Assembly: GCA_015501595.1 (NCBI GenBank)
Contig: JADNRX010000220.1
Location: 28,248-92,247 of the forward strand
Reading direction: 5' to 3'
Origin: Hymenopellis radicata
Lineage: Eukaryota; Basidiomycota; Agaricomycetes; Agaricales; Physalacriaceae
Length of the DNA stretch: 64,000 bases
Made by a program: the position numbers and the translations under genes. Shown piece by piece: positions 22,508-33,408 of the stretch. Within the stretch, counting starts at the first letter, position 1. Each line of letters starts with the position of its first letter. The notes beneath the pieces were generated by a model. It searched no databases. It was given only the letters and a program-made list of their open reading frames with translations, and was not told the origin of the DNA.

Positions 22508-24333
22508 ATGGATCCACCTCAATCATCGAGACGACGGCATCACGGTCTTCGCTCTTCATCATCTTCGGCATCAACGCGCGGTGCTACTCCCCCCTCTCGT
22601 GGTGGTAGTACGGCAGGTAGCACGACTACAGCTATACGATCACCGTCTACGCGTCGTTCTCCCTCTTCGTCACCCTCGGAGCGTCCCGCTCACCGACAGC
22701 CACCACACCGTGAAGCCACACCATCGCGGTCTGTCACGGCCGAGGCTCCTACTGACTTTATGCGTAAACTAGCTCGGTAAGACTGTTCCGTTAAAGTTCT
22801 TTCTATGGTTTCTGAACGTAACGTGTTAGCATATTACAGGACAATTCCTTCCAGCATGTTGTGTCTTGGACACTCCAGGGTGATGCATTTGTGGTCAAGA
22901 ATGTGACCGAGTTTTCTAGGACCGTTCTACCTCGGACATACAAGCACCAGAACTTTTCATCCTTCGTGCGGCAGCTCAATAAATACGACTTTCACAAGGT
23001 CTCGGCTAAAGAAGGCGCGGAGGATACCGACAACGTGCGTTGGTCCTCTTTCCAATTGCCTGACTTTCTAATCAGCATTTTGACGTGTAGAGTTCGACGT
23101 TCCGCCATCCCGACTTTCGATCGGACGGGCTTGGCGCTCTACACAAAATCAAGCGTAAAGTCACTGTACCGCGGCGCTCGTACGCGTCTGTTGTCTCAGG
23201 GACCCAGAATTCAGCCTCACTCACCGGCACGGTCGATCTGGAATCCCAGGTACAAGATATCGCCGAAACACAGAGGGCTATGTCTGCGCACATACAAGGT
23301 CTGGAGAAGAACTACCACGATGTGCTAGAAGAGCTGGTTGGGCTTCAGCAGAGGATGGCGCAGCAAGACAGGCTGACACAGACTCTGATCCATTATATCA
23401 TACAGGCTGGGCAGACACAGGCGCTGTCTACTACCGACACGACGTCTTCTATTCATTCTGGTAGCAGCGATGCAGCCGCGTCTGGGTCCAGTCTGTCTTG
23501 GACTGTGCGCGACTATCCGGGTGCTTCGTCGACAGCACATCAGACGGAACCTTTGACTAGTAGGCTCAACCCGACATCGGAGTCCAGTTACTCATCATCG
23601 TCTCCAACTGCGTGGGCTGGGAGTGATGAGCATACGGACCTGCGACGGCGCATTGCGGTGCTGGAAAGGCGGAGGGCGGAGCTACGTGATGCTCGTCGTG
23701 GTCCCGAACTTTCTATGACACACGATGATGCTAGTGAACAAGAAGCCGGCGAAGAGGAGGAAGACGATGAGATGGTCATGCCGTCTGCTCCGCTTCAGCA
23801 GAATACGATTGTGCCCCTGGGAACTTCCCGCCGCATGTACTTGTGGTAGACGATGACGACGTTACTCGAGGAGTGGTCGGGAGGTTGCTGCAGACGCTGG
23901 GATACGCATTTGATGTCGCGGTAGACGGGGCCGAGGCAGTGCAGAAGATGGCCGAGGAGCGGTATGATATTGTTCTGATGGTGAGTAAAGCGTTGCCTCT
24001 TCATGTTCCTCATCGTTTACGTGTATGGTGCAGGACGTTGTTATGCCCAGCATGGACGGCGTGGCGGCGACGCGGATTATACGACGATCCAATCACAGGA
24101 CACCTATTATTGCTATGACCTCGCTTGCTCAGCAGGAGGCAGTTGCGACGTACTCTGCGGCCGGGATGAACGACGTTTTGAGGAAGCCATTTAATATGGC
24201 GGGATTGCGTTCGCTAATGGATAGGCATCTGGGGAGGGCCGATGAGAGCCAGCAAAGGATACCTCTGAATACGCACATGACGGAGGATCAGTACGCTAGT
24301 TTGGTACAGGATATTGTGAGAAGGCATAGCTAG
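22508..24333 (+). CDS. Skn7/Prr1-like transcription factor (HSF domain plus response regulator) with a frame break
   Basis: Exons 22508-22776, 22830-23034 and 23091 onward encode a Ser/Arg-rich N-terminus and an HSF-type DNA-binding domain (FMRKLARIL, NFSSFVRQLNKYDFHKV, FRHPDF). A coiled coil (about 23240-23400) and a linker follow, then a receiver domain (VLVVDDDDVTRG, intron 23981-24033, then DVVMPSMDG with the phospho-acceptor Asp, the MTS threonine and the LRKPF lysine). This order is that of Skn7, the nuclear output of the Sln1-type phosphorelay in oxidative and osmotic stress. The linker and receiver are in different frames, with the change near 23815-23840. Either a one-base shift is present, or an intron of about 95-115 nt ending in CAG at 23799 joins the frames. 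I cannot decide from the sequence alone. Confidence 0.8.
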
Positions 24334-24429
24334 CGTTTCTAGTTTACTGTATGAATGTATGTAGGTTGTTGTTATTTTCTATTAACCCTTGTAGCGTTGC
24401 TGAATTCGATGTGTGGACATTTCTGTATG

Positions 24430-24597
24430 GGGCTAGAAAGACCGACGGCGGCGCAGGGCGCGGCGGAGTCTCTGGCTGTTATCACCAGGGCGGATGCGGA
24501 AACACCTTTCCATCTTATCGTCGGTCAGGATAGCAAGGCGTTGATGGAGATGGAGAAGATCGAACTCGAGAAGTCTTTGGCGTTTTATAACAAGTGA
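24430..24597 (+). pseudogene. 3' remnant of a short-chain dehydrogenase/reductase
   Basis: The frame ending at 24597 reads AGFL-less C-terminal SDR sequence: AETPFHLIVGQDSKALMEME, then IELEKSLAFYNK. This matches the substrate-lid and final helix region of extended SDRs of the oxidoreductase type. No Rossmann GxxxGxG or YxxxK part exists upstream, where the Skn7-like gene ends only 100 bases away. It is therefore a truncated relic of about 55 codons. Confidence 0.5.
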
Positions 24598-24718
24598 CAT
24601 GATAGGAAAAACATCTCAATACACTATCGCCGTGTTCAAACGACTCGTCGCCATCCTACATCGAAGTACACCCAAGCCACCAATAAATATACACGCTGAC
24701 CAACGTCGCCACACCAAA

Positions 24719-26400
24719 TCAGAGTGCCAAGGCGCCACCCAATTTCGCGTCTCTTCTGATGCTGCTATTCGACCCAGACTTCATATCACCCACTGGATCA
24801 TCCGTAAACGTATTCATCGTAATAGTCACTTGCGGCTCGCCATGGCTTGCCCTTGAAGGGTGTCCCACACTGCGTCCAATGCGGTTAGGGCGATGATCGG
24901 AGGAGCTGTATTCATTCCACTCTACGGAGCTGGAGTCCTGGATGCTCCTCCGCCGATTGAGCATGAGCAAGCACGAGTTGCAGTATGCTTGAGTATTCAT
25001 GCTAATCAGTCTGGGTGCTATCGGCGGCGAAGAGGAACCTCAAACCTTTTGGTATGAAGAAAGCGAAGAGGAAGTACACGTTGGTTGCTGGGACGGTTGC
25101 GAGCTGGGTATCGATCGTGAGCGACGATTTCGAAGGCACGATAGGCTTACCATAATGATGACGAGAATGGCAGTTAGACTCGTCGCCGCGCCAGACATGA
25201 TACAATAGATGAGTAAACGGTCTATGGCGGTGTTCGAGCTAACAGAGCTTAGTTCCTCCGGCCATCATGCAAGCATTGGGTTGAAACTTACCCGCGGAAT
25301 CCGGTTTTACTCCTCAACAAGAGCCAGGTCATGGTTATCGCGATGGCCATGTCCGTAGCAGCCGTCGTCGAGTTAAGTGCATGGGCATAATTCTGCATAA
25401 GATGTTATATTAACGGAGGCGTAAAAGTCTCGAATATATACCGTGATTTTGCCCAGTCCAATCATTGTGTGCTCCCGAGCGACAAGAGTCATATAAACTA
25501 TAGACTAGCATGAGGACGACAGATGGATTGTATTGATGGGAACACTGACGCGCGAGAAGTCCTGTGAAATAGAGGCCCAAACCTTATCTGCTAAGGCAAA
25601 TGAGGGAGTCGATGTGTCTTACCTGCTTGTGTGACAGACATGAGGATCTATGATTCGAGGCGAACATTGAGCACGACATAATAGACAGACAGGATTGGTT
25701 GCTTACTATAGGCGTGGGCCAGAGCCGCGATCGACTAACTGCATTGTCATATTAATCAAGAGTTAGTGTAATGTTCGAGAGGGATGACGAACGTCGACTG
25801 ATACGATATGCATAGAATCTATACAGACGAGTCAACACATGCGACTGGAGACGCGAAGACACGTACCCTTGAACGAGGATTGAAATAATTCCCTACGTAG
25901 TTTAAATCATTCTAAGGCCCCAACCTCGAACGGCGGTGGAATATACCACGATGACGGCTTGACCCTACATCATGGAAGCCAACGTCAGTTTGATCGCCCT
26001 CACAAGCCACCGGGAACGCACAAACAACCCCGCAGGAATCTCGTTTAGCGTCACCGGATCCTGTGCGGCGCATCAGGATGGGTCCTCGAGCAAGCCAGGG
26101 AAGGTTGCACGGTCAACGCACATTACCGTTTTTAATGCTCCAGAAGTACACTTACGAATGAGCATTCCCGACGCCTTGAACCAGGTCACACGCTCACCTG
26201 CTTGTATCAAGCAGATCTGGTGTGCTATATCCCCAGCACAGAGGAGTCCGACAAAGATCTTCGTCCATACGCGATCCTTTTGGGAGTTTTGGAAGTAGAT
26301 AACGGTTTGGAAGACAGTAACTTTGGGCAGTATTAGCCGTGTGTGAGGAGGAGCAGTGACAGTAGACGAACGCGAAGTAAATCTGAGCCGTCCGTGTCCA
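24719..26400 (-). CDS. DUF6534-type seven-helix membrane protein (copy 1)
   Basis: A chain of small exons is visible. TVFQTVIYFQNSQKDRVWTK then CAGDIAHQICLIQA lies near 26210-26330; IISILVQG joined to FYAYRISR lies near 25790-25890; HALNSTTAATDMAIAITMTW lies near 25290-25400; and NTAIDRLLIYCIMSGAATSL lies near 25150-25235. A final exon has AYCNSCLLMLNRRRSIQ and a hydrophilic tail ending at 24719. This is the standard order of the basidiomycete DUF6534 family: several transmembrane helices ending in a conserved NSLL-LN-R motif. Function is unknown. The 5' end is uncertain; I could not fix the first exon between 26.3 and 26.7 kb. Confidence 0.6.
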
Positions 26401-27635
26401 AAGGTTGGTTAATAAAGACGGGTGGCTGGAGAGATCGACGCACGCGAATGCAACAAGCATTGCAACATAGAGCATCGCTATGGGAGAGAGCATCTTGACT
26501 TCGGGTCCTGTGCGAAGATACAGTCAAACAGCGCTGGAAGGTAATGAAGAAAGAAGTAGACGCAGCTCTGGCCATAATCCGTGGAACTAAGTAGATGAAG
26601 AAAGGCCGAGCGCCGTTTGGATGCCGTCGGACTCGCTGGTAAGGGCGGACGTTTCCCTGAGAAGTGTCAATGATGGTCCCACGCGAAAACACTAGCGTAA
26701 TGAGTATGAGTATGAGTTGGGGTTAACACTACTGCAACTTTGTAATGTTGTACACAGAGTAAAAAGCTCGCATGCCGGAACAAACAAACATATCATACCC
26801 TTTGACGGGCTTTCCATCCCCCAGTGGCAACAGTTTGGACTTTGTGAGGTTGTAAGACAGTATTCCCCGCTATGCGCTTGCGTCCAATGTCAGTATATCA
26901 GAAAATCCTGAGTATGAGTACTGATGTGGGTCAGATTAGGACATGTAGCATTTCTCAGGCGTCCGCTAAGCGCGCCTGTAACTCTTACGACAAGAATTAT
27001 GAGATACACGATGGTCGTCGGGCATGTGAAGGCCGAAAACTTGGGCGCTTGTGCATCGAAACTCTAAACGAGTTGGTGAAGGTCAGAAACAGGGTTGATT
27101 TTGGATTTCCGATTTTGGATGACCGACCACGACCATGTGATATGCCGCCCTGTGCCTGATCGAGTTCCTGTCAATGACGACCACCTTATCCACAAGACGA
27201 GAGTTAACCACCACCTCCTGCAGCGTCCTCTGAGCAATGCCACGTCGGAAGCTCCTTGTTGAACTTCTTTTCCAGGAAACCTGAATGTTATTGATGTGAC
27301 TGTCTTGCCTCATCTTTCGACCAGTCTTTAGTTCCTGCGCTCCAGCTGTTTGGCGACCTCCTACTTCCATTCGCGGATTCAGTACCGCCACGAAACGGAT
27401 GTCTGCATTGTCTTGATCATTATCTGTATGGCGCAAGATGGCTTTGCTGCGAACAGCAGCGCTGACTCCACCGCAGTCTCGTACTTTGTTGAATTCTATT
27501 GCGCAGCAGCACCTGGCCTGATAGAGGACCGCGCAGGCCGATATAGTCAGGAACGGAATGAAAAGTGATGGCGCATATAAACCGGTTCCTGGTCTGGTAA
27601 GCATCTTGACTGCTGCTTTCGCCATCTCGTTCACC
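26400..27635. other. Intergenic, 5' regions of divergent genes
   Basis: It includes the unresolved first exon of the DUF6534-type gene and the upstream region of the DUF7330-type gene. A long minus-strand frame at 27083-27703 overlaps the latter and looks non-coding. Confidence 0.3.
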
Positions 27636-28587
27636 ATGATCATCCCAGATGACACTCCTCCCTCTCCGCCGAAGAGTAGGAATATGTCCGAGTTACCTGG
27701 CACGAGCGAGAGCCGTCTTCAGAGTCACCCGCCACCACCGGCATACGGTGCCGTTCTGCGTCCGATACAACCAATTCTTCCTTCTCCCACGCGTCGCTCG
27801 CTGTCCTCGCCATCGCGCTCCTCTCATAGCTTCATCAACTCACGTTTCTTCTCTGCACTCGCGATTGCATTTCTCATCTGGGGATTTGTTACCCTTCTAA
27901 CGATTAGGCCGATGTTTTGGACCTTTCGCGGAAATGTACGTCCTCTGCATGTGTCCTTCCGACTGTCCCACTTACGTAGACTGCAGTTTGCACAACAAAA
28001 TGTCACTACCACCGATTTCGATTTTCCTATCCCTGGGGAATATAACCTCCTTGAATGCTTGCAAGGTCCGGATTGGAACGACCGCGGTGCCGCCTTATCA
28101 GACAGCAGCGACAACAGCGACAATCTTCCAACAGTGACGTATCAGACCGTCGGCCTCAATCACTCGTATCCGTACTATTCGCAGCGGTCTTTCGACCTGC
28201 CATTATCATCCGATCTCATGTTTCTCCTCGCACGGGGGTCCTTGTCTTCCGGTATCGTCAAGATCGTGTCTTCACCCGTGGTGACGGATGCCGTACGTGT
28301 CGACATCGCGGTCCAGTATCACTACCCCGCAGTCTTGGACCACACGAAAGTGTGTCTAATGAGACGCGCTGAACATGAAATCGGGGTTGGCTTCTTCGTG
28401 AGGTTTTTCCCTTTCATTGAGGAAAGTCTTCTTAACAAAATTGTCTGTTTTAGACCCCGCAGACATGGCATAACGTACGATGGGAGGATCGGCCGTATTT
28501 CACAATCACCGTGATTATCCCCGAGATTGCGGAGGCGAAGTGGCCTTTGGACATCAAGGCTTTCGAAACCGATATGCCCAATCATGC

Positions 28588-28595
28588 GCACGTTC
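28588..28595. repeat. 8-bp target site duplication, left copy
   Basis: GCACGTTC. The same eight bases occur at 31906-31913. Joining the flanks with one copy restores the DUF7330 reading frame. Confidence 0.75.
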
Positions 28596-28614
28596 CGGCA
28601 GGTAGAATTTGCCG

Positions 28615-29035
28615 TGCACGGTCAACGGTCAACACGGTAGCCGTGCACTGTCACACGTCCTACACGGGCAGGGTCCACACGGCCAATACCAAAACTCACC
28701 CATTTTGATGGTTCTCATAGTTATCTTGCCTTGTGTAGCATAGAAATAACCATGAATTACATGTATATGCCCTTCCAGAGGTTGTAAGTGAGTGCTACAA
28801 GTCAAGAAATACTCAACGGGATATGTGATTGATGGCTGTGAGTGCCCGTGTACACGTTCAACACGGTAGTAAACACGGTCACACGGCCACCCTTTATACG
28901 TCCACGGTCATCCACACGGTAGACACGGGCACGGCCACACTGCCACACTGCCACACGTCCAAGCTCCACGGCCAACACGGCCACGTCCAGGGACGGTACA
29001 CGGTCGGCACAGTAGCGTTACTTGGGCGTGACGAG
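28615..29035. repeat. CACGG-motif subterminal array, left side of the element
   Basis: The motifs ACACGG, CACGGTC, CACGGCC and CACGTCC recur at irregular short spacing in 28615-28690 and again in 28842-29020, separated by about 150 bases of unrelated AT-richer sequence. The array resembles the multiple short binding sites that transposases use at element ends. Confidence 0.6.
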
Positions 29036-29352
29036 GGAGTGACATGGCCGTGATACGGTACCCGCCGACGACTATGAAGGATGTGATGAACAGGGATAGG
29101 TCATTTTGCGCACCGGTATGGTTCAGAATAACATAATATACTGTATATAACTGATAAAACTATGGAGTAAATTCTTTATGCGGAGAGACCCTCACGATGA
29201 GGGAGACCAAACCGGTAATACGTCTGATCGCACGCTCTGGGACTTACTCGCTGGTGTCTGCACATACGGACGGTTCCTACAACTTGTAAATAAGGTAGAC
29301 ATGGCTACATAATGTATTGGTACATGTACAAGTTATTAGAACAATAACATCA

Positions 29353-31677
29353 TCAATTCTCTGGGGACCGTTTAATCCTCTTCCTCGTTGGGCGTGGTTT
29401 CGGACGCGATTTCGCCCGTATCGGTGGCCGCTGGGGTGGGGTTTCGCCACGCGTCGTGAGATGTACAAAGTTCTTGCCAGGCTGGATGTAGCCATCAGTA
29501 TCTATACCGAAGATCACAATAAAGAACACGTACCACCAGCTCTGAGTATGATCCTGCGCGAAACTTGTCCGTCCATGAAGGCCTGTGGAGCTCATCCTGA
29601 TATGCAGACCATCCGTCTTGGTGATGTCCCCCATCTAGGCCCCACTGGCAGTTTCCCGCTATACCGGCATCTGAGCGGGAAAACATGCAATCTTCAAGCA
29701 TCGCGATCGCCTCAAGACGAACATCAATAGGATGAAAGCGATCGTGAGACCAGTCGTCGAGGGCAATGCGGCCGTTATAAGGAACAGATGCCGTGATAGG
29801 CCTCTGCTTCTGCAATAGAAGCCAGCGCAATGCAGGAATGAGTGTGGCATTCACGTCCTTCCGAAGACGTGATGAGGGCAATAAGTTGCTTCCTGTGAGG
29901 TCGAGGAGCCTTGTCCGTCGTAAAGCCGGTAACATTGGAGGCATTAGTGTCCCGATCCTCGAGCGCTTCTCTAACCCGATGCGTGACTAGGAAGCGTCCC
30001 AGCTAAGCAACAGCATCAGAAATCAGCTATTAAAGACGTCCTTGATTTACCCTCATCTGACGACAGCTCCTCTGATCTTTCCAACACTCGTCGCGTACGT
30101 ATTCCTCGTCAATTTTGATAATATCGCCAGGATGATGAGCAGAGTTCGCCTGGAAATGACGTGTCTCAAGAGTTTAGCAGTCCACTTCTTCCCGCGTACC
30201 TGCATTAGACCAGGATACCAAAAATCTCCAAGCTTCACGAGGGCACCTTTGCCAGGACTACCTACGTTGAATAAGCATTAAGTAAGGATGCCAGAGAAAG
30301 TTACTTACAGCAGTCGTTGGATTAACGCGGTTTCATGCTCGCTGCATCGACAGTAATCAGTAAGCTCGAGCTATTAACAACAAGTAAAACACCTACAGTT
30401 GTTCAAACTTCTGGGCAACATATTTTGATGACCCATACATTACCTCAATCAACGATGAGATCCGACAGTAGCTGCACTGAAAGACGTATCCGTTAACTCG
30501 AGGCTGGCGAGCGTGTCCATGGAGGCCGCGTTGACAGGCAACATGAGAGTATCTGTGGGTATTAATGGAGTCTTTGCGTGCTGCGGGAGGTGGAGAGGGG
30601 GATGGGCGAGAGACTAGGCGAAGATGAGCGCGATCAGTGGTCAAGGGAGTGGAGGAAGGATTAGGGCGGGTCTTCTTGGGTAACGAAGGGCCATCTCCAG
30701 AGAGTGTGTCCTTTGAGTCGTCACCGGAATGACGGCGTTTCGATCCAAGTTTGGATCTTAAGATCGAAGGGCGGAGCTTCTTGCTCTGAGAGTGTTGCGA
30801 CTCGGACTCGTCGTCGGACAGAGCACACTTGATGGACTTGGCAGCTGAATGCGCCGCCTTGGAAATTGGCACGAAGCTATCATTCTTCAACCGTTTATAC
30901 AGCGGCGATATTGAAGAGCGAGAGCTTGGAATAGAGCTCTGCAAGTCTTCAGACGACAAGGAATCAGGAGGTTTGTTACGAGATTTCGCCACCACCGTCT
31001 GAGGTGCAGGGTTCGCGCGTGCAGTGTCAGATAGAGGAGCAGTCGAGTAACCGATAACTTGACCTATAAAGTATGTGGCAGATAGAAATGGGTGAAATTA
31101 CAATTACCGGACGCGTCGTAGATGGGCAATAAACGTCACACTGTTGGAGGCTGGACAGTCGGCTCGGGTTCAGTCTTGATGGTAGGTGCGGTGCGAGCCT
31201 CGCTATCTGACTCTTCCCCAAAGGTGTCCAGGAGAAATCTGCCCACACCGCGCTGTCAAGTGACTTTAGAAGGAGCCCAACCATAAAATAGGTTACTACG
31301 TACAATAAGTCTTTTCATCTGCGAGAGCTATCAGAGCAGAGGTCTGCGAAGCATCTGAGTGATAGAGAGGTGTAGAGACGCGTCGAGGAGCTGTAGCGAC
31401 TAAAAAAATCAGACCAAGTCGAATTTATGTGAGGCGAAAACCAGTGCTGCAAATATTTCAAATGGGTCGGGCAATACAGGTTGCAGAGAAATTGGTTAAT
31501 TGAACTAGCCGCCGATGAAGACATAGAGGGCAGCGTAGAGACAAAACATGCTACATTGCTAGGTGATGATGGTTTGAATGCAAGACGCGTCGAACACCTT
31601 AAAGCCTCACTTACGTATCCGCCGGCAGTGCTTCTTTTCGTTCGGCTGGTTCCGATAAGACCATGCGCCACTTCCAA
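29353..31677 (-). CDS. Unrecognised multi-exon gene carried by the element
   Basis: Several minus-strand pieces look coding. A first piece ends RTKRSTAGGY at a GTAAGT donor (about 31613). Another at about 31310-31400 reads VATAPRRVSTPLYHSD. One at about 31150-31255 reads GRFLLDTFGEESDSEARTAP, then IKTEPEP. A long Ser/Lys-rich stretch at 30400-31060 (QVIGYSTAPLSDTAR, later LPKKTRPNPSS) follows. A more conserved-looking part at 29600-29944 contains LLDLTGSNLLPSSRLRKDVN and NGRIALDDWSHDRF, and a basic tail ends at 29353 (PTRKRIKRSPEN). A TGA interrupts the frame near 31140. It may be captured host cargo or a decayed element gene. No transposase signature is seen. Confidence 0.35.
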
Positions 31678-31734
31678 CTACACCTACGAAGACACACAGA
31701 CCGCCCGAGAGCTACTCCCCGTCACACTGTTACT

Positions 31735-31895
31735 CTTCGATGTAACGGTGTTACTGCTGGATGGTCACGGTGTTATGGGTGATGTCTACACGCTCACACA
31801 GCCACTCAATGTCCCTTGCACACGGTCAACACGGCCCCGTACACGGGCTACACGGGCACGGGCACACGGGCACACGTCCGCCTACACGGTAAAAT
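31735..31895. repeat. CACGG-motif subterminal array, right side of the element
   Basis: Motifs GGTCACGG, CACACGGTCAACACGG, TACACGGGC and CACACGGGCACACG run to within 15 bases of the right terminus. They match the motifs of the left array. Confidence 0.6.
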
Positions 31896-31905
31896 ACCTG
31901 TGCCC

Positions 31906-31913
31906 GCACGTTC
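31906..31913. repeat. 8-bp target site duplication, right copy
   Basis: GCACGTTC, directly repeated from 28588-28595; the DUF7330 coding sequence continues at the next base. Confidence 0.75.
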
Positions 31914-32862
31914 TCAATAACCTTGATGGGCCTGTGTACTTTGAGTCTTTCGCCTTGAAGGGGAGTAATGGTCCGATTCATGGAGAGGTTTGTTCTTTCC
32001 GAATTTCATTCTCCCAGCTGACGGTTCGTGCAGTCTGTGTCCTTCCGAACAGGACGCATGGTCACGTCGAATAGTGTTATTAGGCTTGATGTAGGTACAT
32101 GCCGCGCGCTGAAGAACCTGTCCTCACACGACCTAATAGTCTGTCGTGTTCCGTTCGGGCGCCGTAGTCTCATCTAATGGTCAAGTTACCATTACTGTCA
32201 GCGCTCTGTTTCTACATAGACTACCTTGAGACTAATCATTCTGTAGACGCTTACTGCTGACAAGGCGGAGATTCGTACGTCCAATGGACCTATTACTGGC
32301 CACTACATAACCTCTGGCGACTTGGCCTTGAAGACCAGCAACGCTCCTATCAAGGTTACGGTTGAATTTGGTGCATCCGCTGAGCATGCCGTGTTGGAGG
32401 TCGTCACCAGTAACAAGTGAGGCTTCGTCCGTATCTCTCTTTCACTTGCTTACGAGGACATTGTTGTGCAGCTATATTAATGCAGACATCAGTGCTCTTA
32501 GCAGTTCTTCCTCCAGGGTTGTGACTCGCACGTCGAACGGACCTCTCTTCGCCATGATCGTCAGCCTTCCGAATAACGCAGCACTCTCACTGGATGCAAG
32601 GACGTCCAACAGTCGTGCGGAGGTGTTCTTACCGCCGGCATATGAGGGCTCGTATACCCTGAAGACGTCACGCCTGATGCCGCAAGTGACATCTGACGAG
32701 GACGTCGAGGATCCTACTGGGCGGGGGCGGCGCAGGACTATTGTTACGAAGATGGCTTCAAGGGGTGTTAGTGCGGGTAATGTGTACTGGGATGACCAGG
32801 CGAAGAATAAGGGCACTGTTAGCGTCAATACGTCGAATGGACCTATTACATTACATCTGTAA

Positions 32863-33408
32863 AACTGATACAGTTTTCAAGACATGTACAACTTATGGAT
32901 GAATATCACGAACACTTTCCTTGTACTTTACATGTTATACTTTAAACTCAAGTTCGAGAGATGATGTTCTCGGCTACCTGCAGCTTTGGGACCGACTGAG
33001 ATTTGGGAGAGCTTGGACCTCGTGGGCCAGGGCTGAACAGGGCGACCTGGATCGGCATGTTCTGCCATACACAAGCTTGAACAAACATCACATCTTTGCT
33101 CTTTCAAGACTCTTTGACGAGAACAACGCCCGAATCACCTTACTCCCGCTTAGACTAAAACAAAAGTCTCCCGAAAAGTCGTCTTATTTCCTGTTACGTG
33201 AGTCGTCCTGCGCTTTGGTCAAGTACGCATTTTCTCCTACTTTCAAGTTTCAACCCATGTACTCAACGAAGACATCTACGCAGAACTTACTCTTCTTGCC
33301 ATTAGACTCACTATCCTTGAAAGATTTGATAATCAGGTGCGCTATTTCTGTGGCAAACATGGGTCTTCCAGGTCGTCTTACTGATACAGTTTCTAGACAC
33401 GGCCAAAG
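32863..33408. other. Intergenic, upstream of the F-box gene
   Basis: Reading frames here are short or run into the F-box gene in other frames. It is probably the promoter and leader; no gene recognised. Confidence 0.35.

Larger units (their letters stand above)
28596..31905. mobile_element. 3.3-kb DNA transposon-like insertion with 8-bp target site duplication
   Basis: The element is bounded by GCACGTTC direct repeats. Its ends form imperfect inverted repeats: left CGGCAGGTAGAATTTGCCGTG against right (complement) GGGCACAGGTATTTTACCGTG, sharing GGCA, GGTA, TTT and CCGTG. Both subterminal zones are packed with CACGG motifs. No transposase domain is recognised, so it may be non-autonomous. An 8-bp duplication and subterminal motif arrays are known for hAT and for KDZ-type elements; I cannot assign a superfamily. 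It carries a gene-like minus-strand stretch (see separate entry). Confidence 0.7.
27636..32862 (+). pseudogene. DUF7330-type membrane-anchored protein gene split by a mobile element
   Basis: The N-terminus (start 27636) is proline-rich with PPPPAY, then one transmembrane segment (FFSALAIAFLIWGFVTLL). Introns at 27934-27984 and 28350-28453 are clear. The ectodomain reads through PYFTITVIIPEIAEAKWPLD to MPNHAHV at 28594. There it is cut by a 3.3-kb insertion and resumes at 31914 with LNNLDGPVYFESFALKGSNG, then repeats of the TSNGPI/TSNSVI type across several exons to the stop at 32862 (NTSNGPITLHL). Such repeats suggest a beta-helix-like surface. The family is common in basidiomycetes and its function is unknown. 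Without the insertion the reading frame is continuous at the junction, so the gene was probably active until recently. Confidence 0.75.

Noticed and set aside
27083..27703. 206-codon minus-strand frame
   Set aside because: It overlaps the start of the DUF7330-type gene on the other strand and has no family resemblance.
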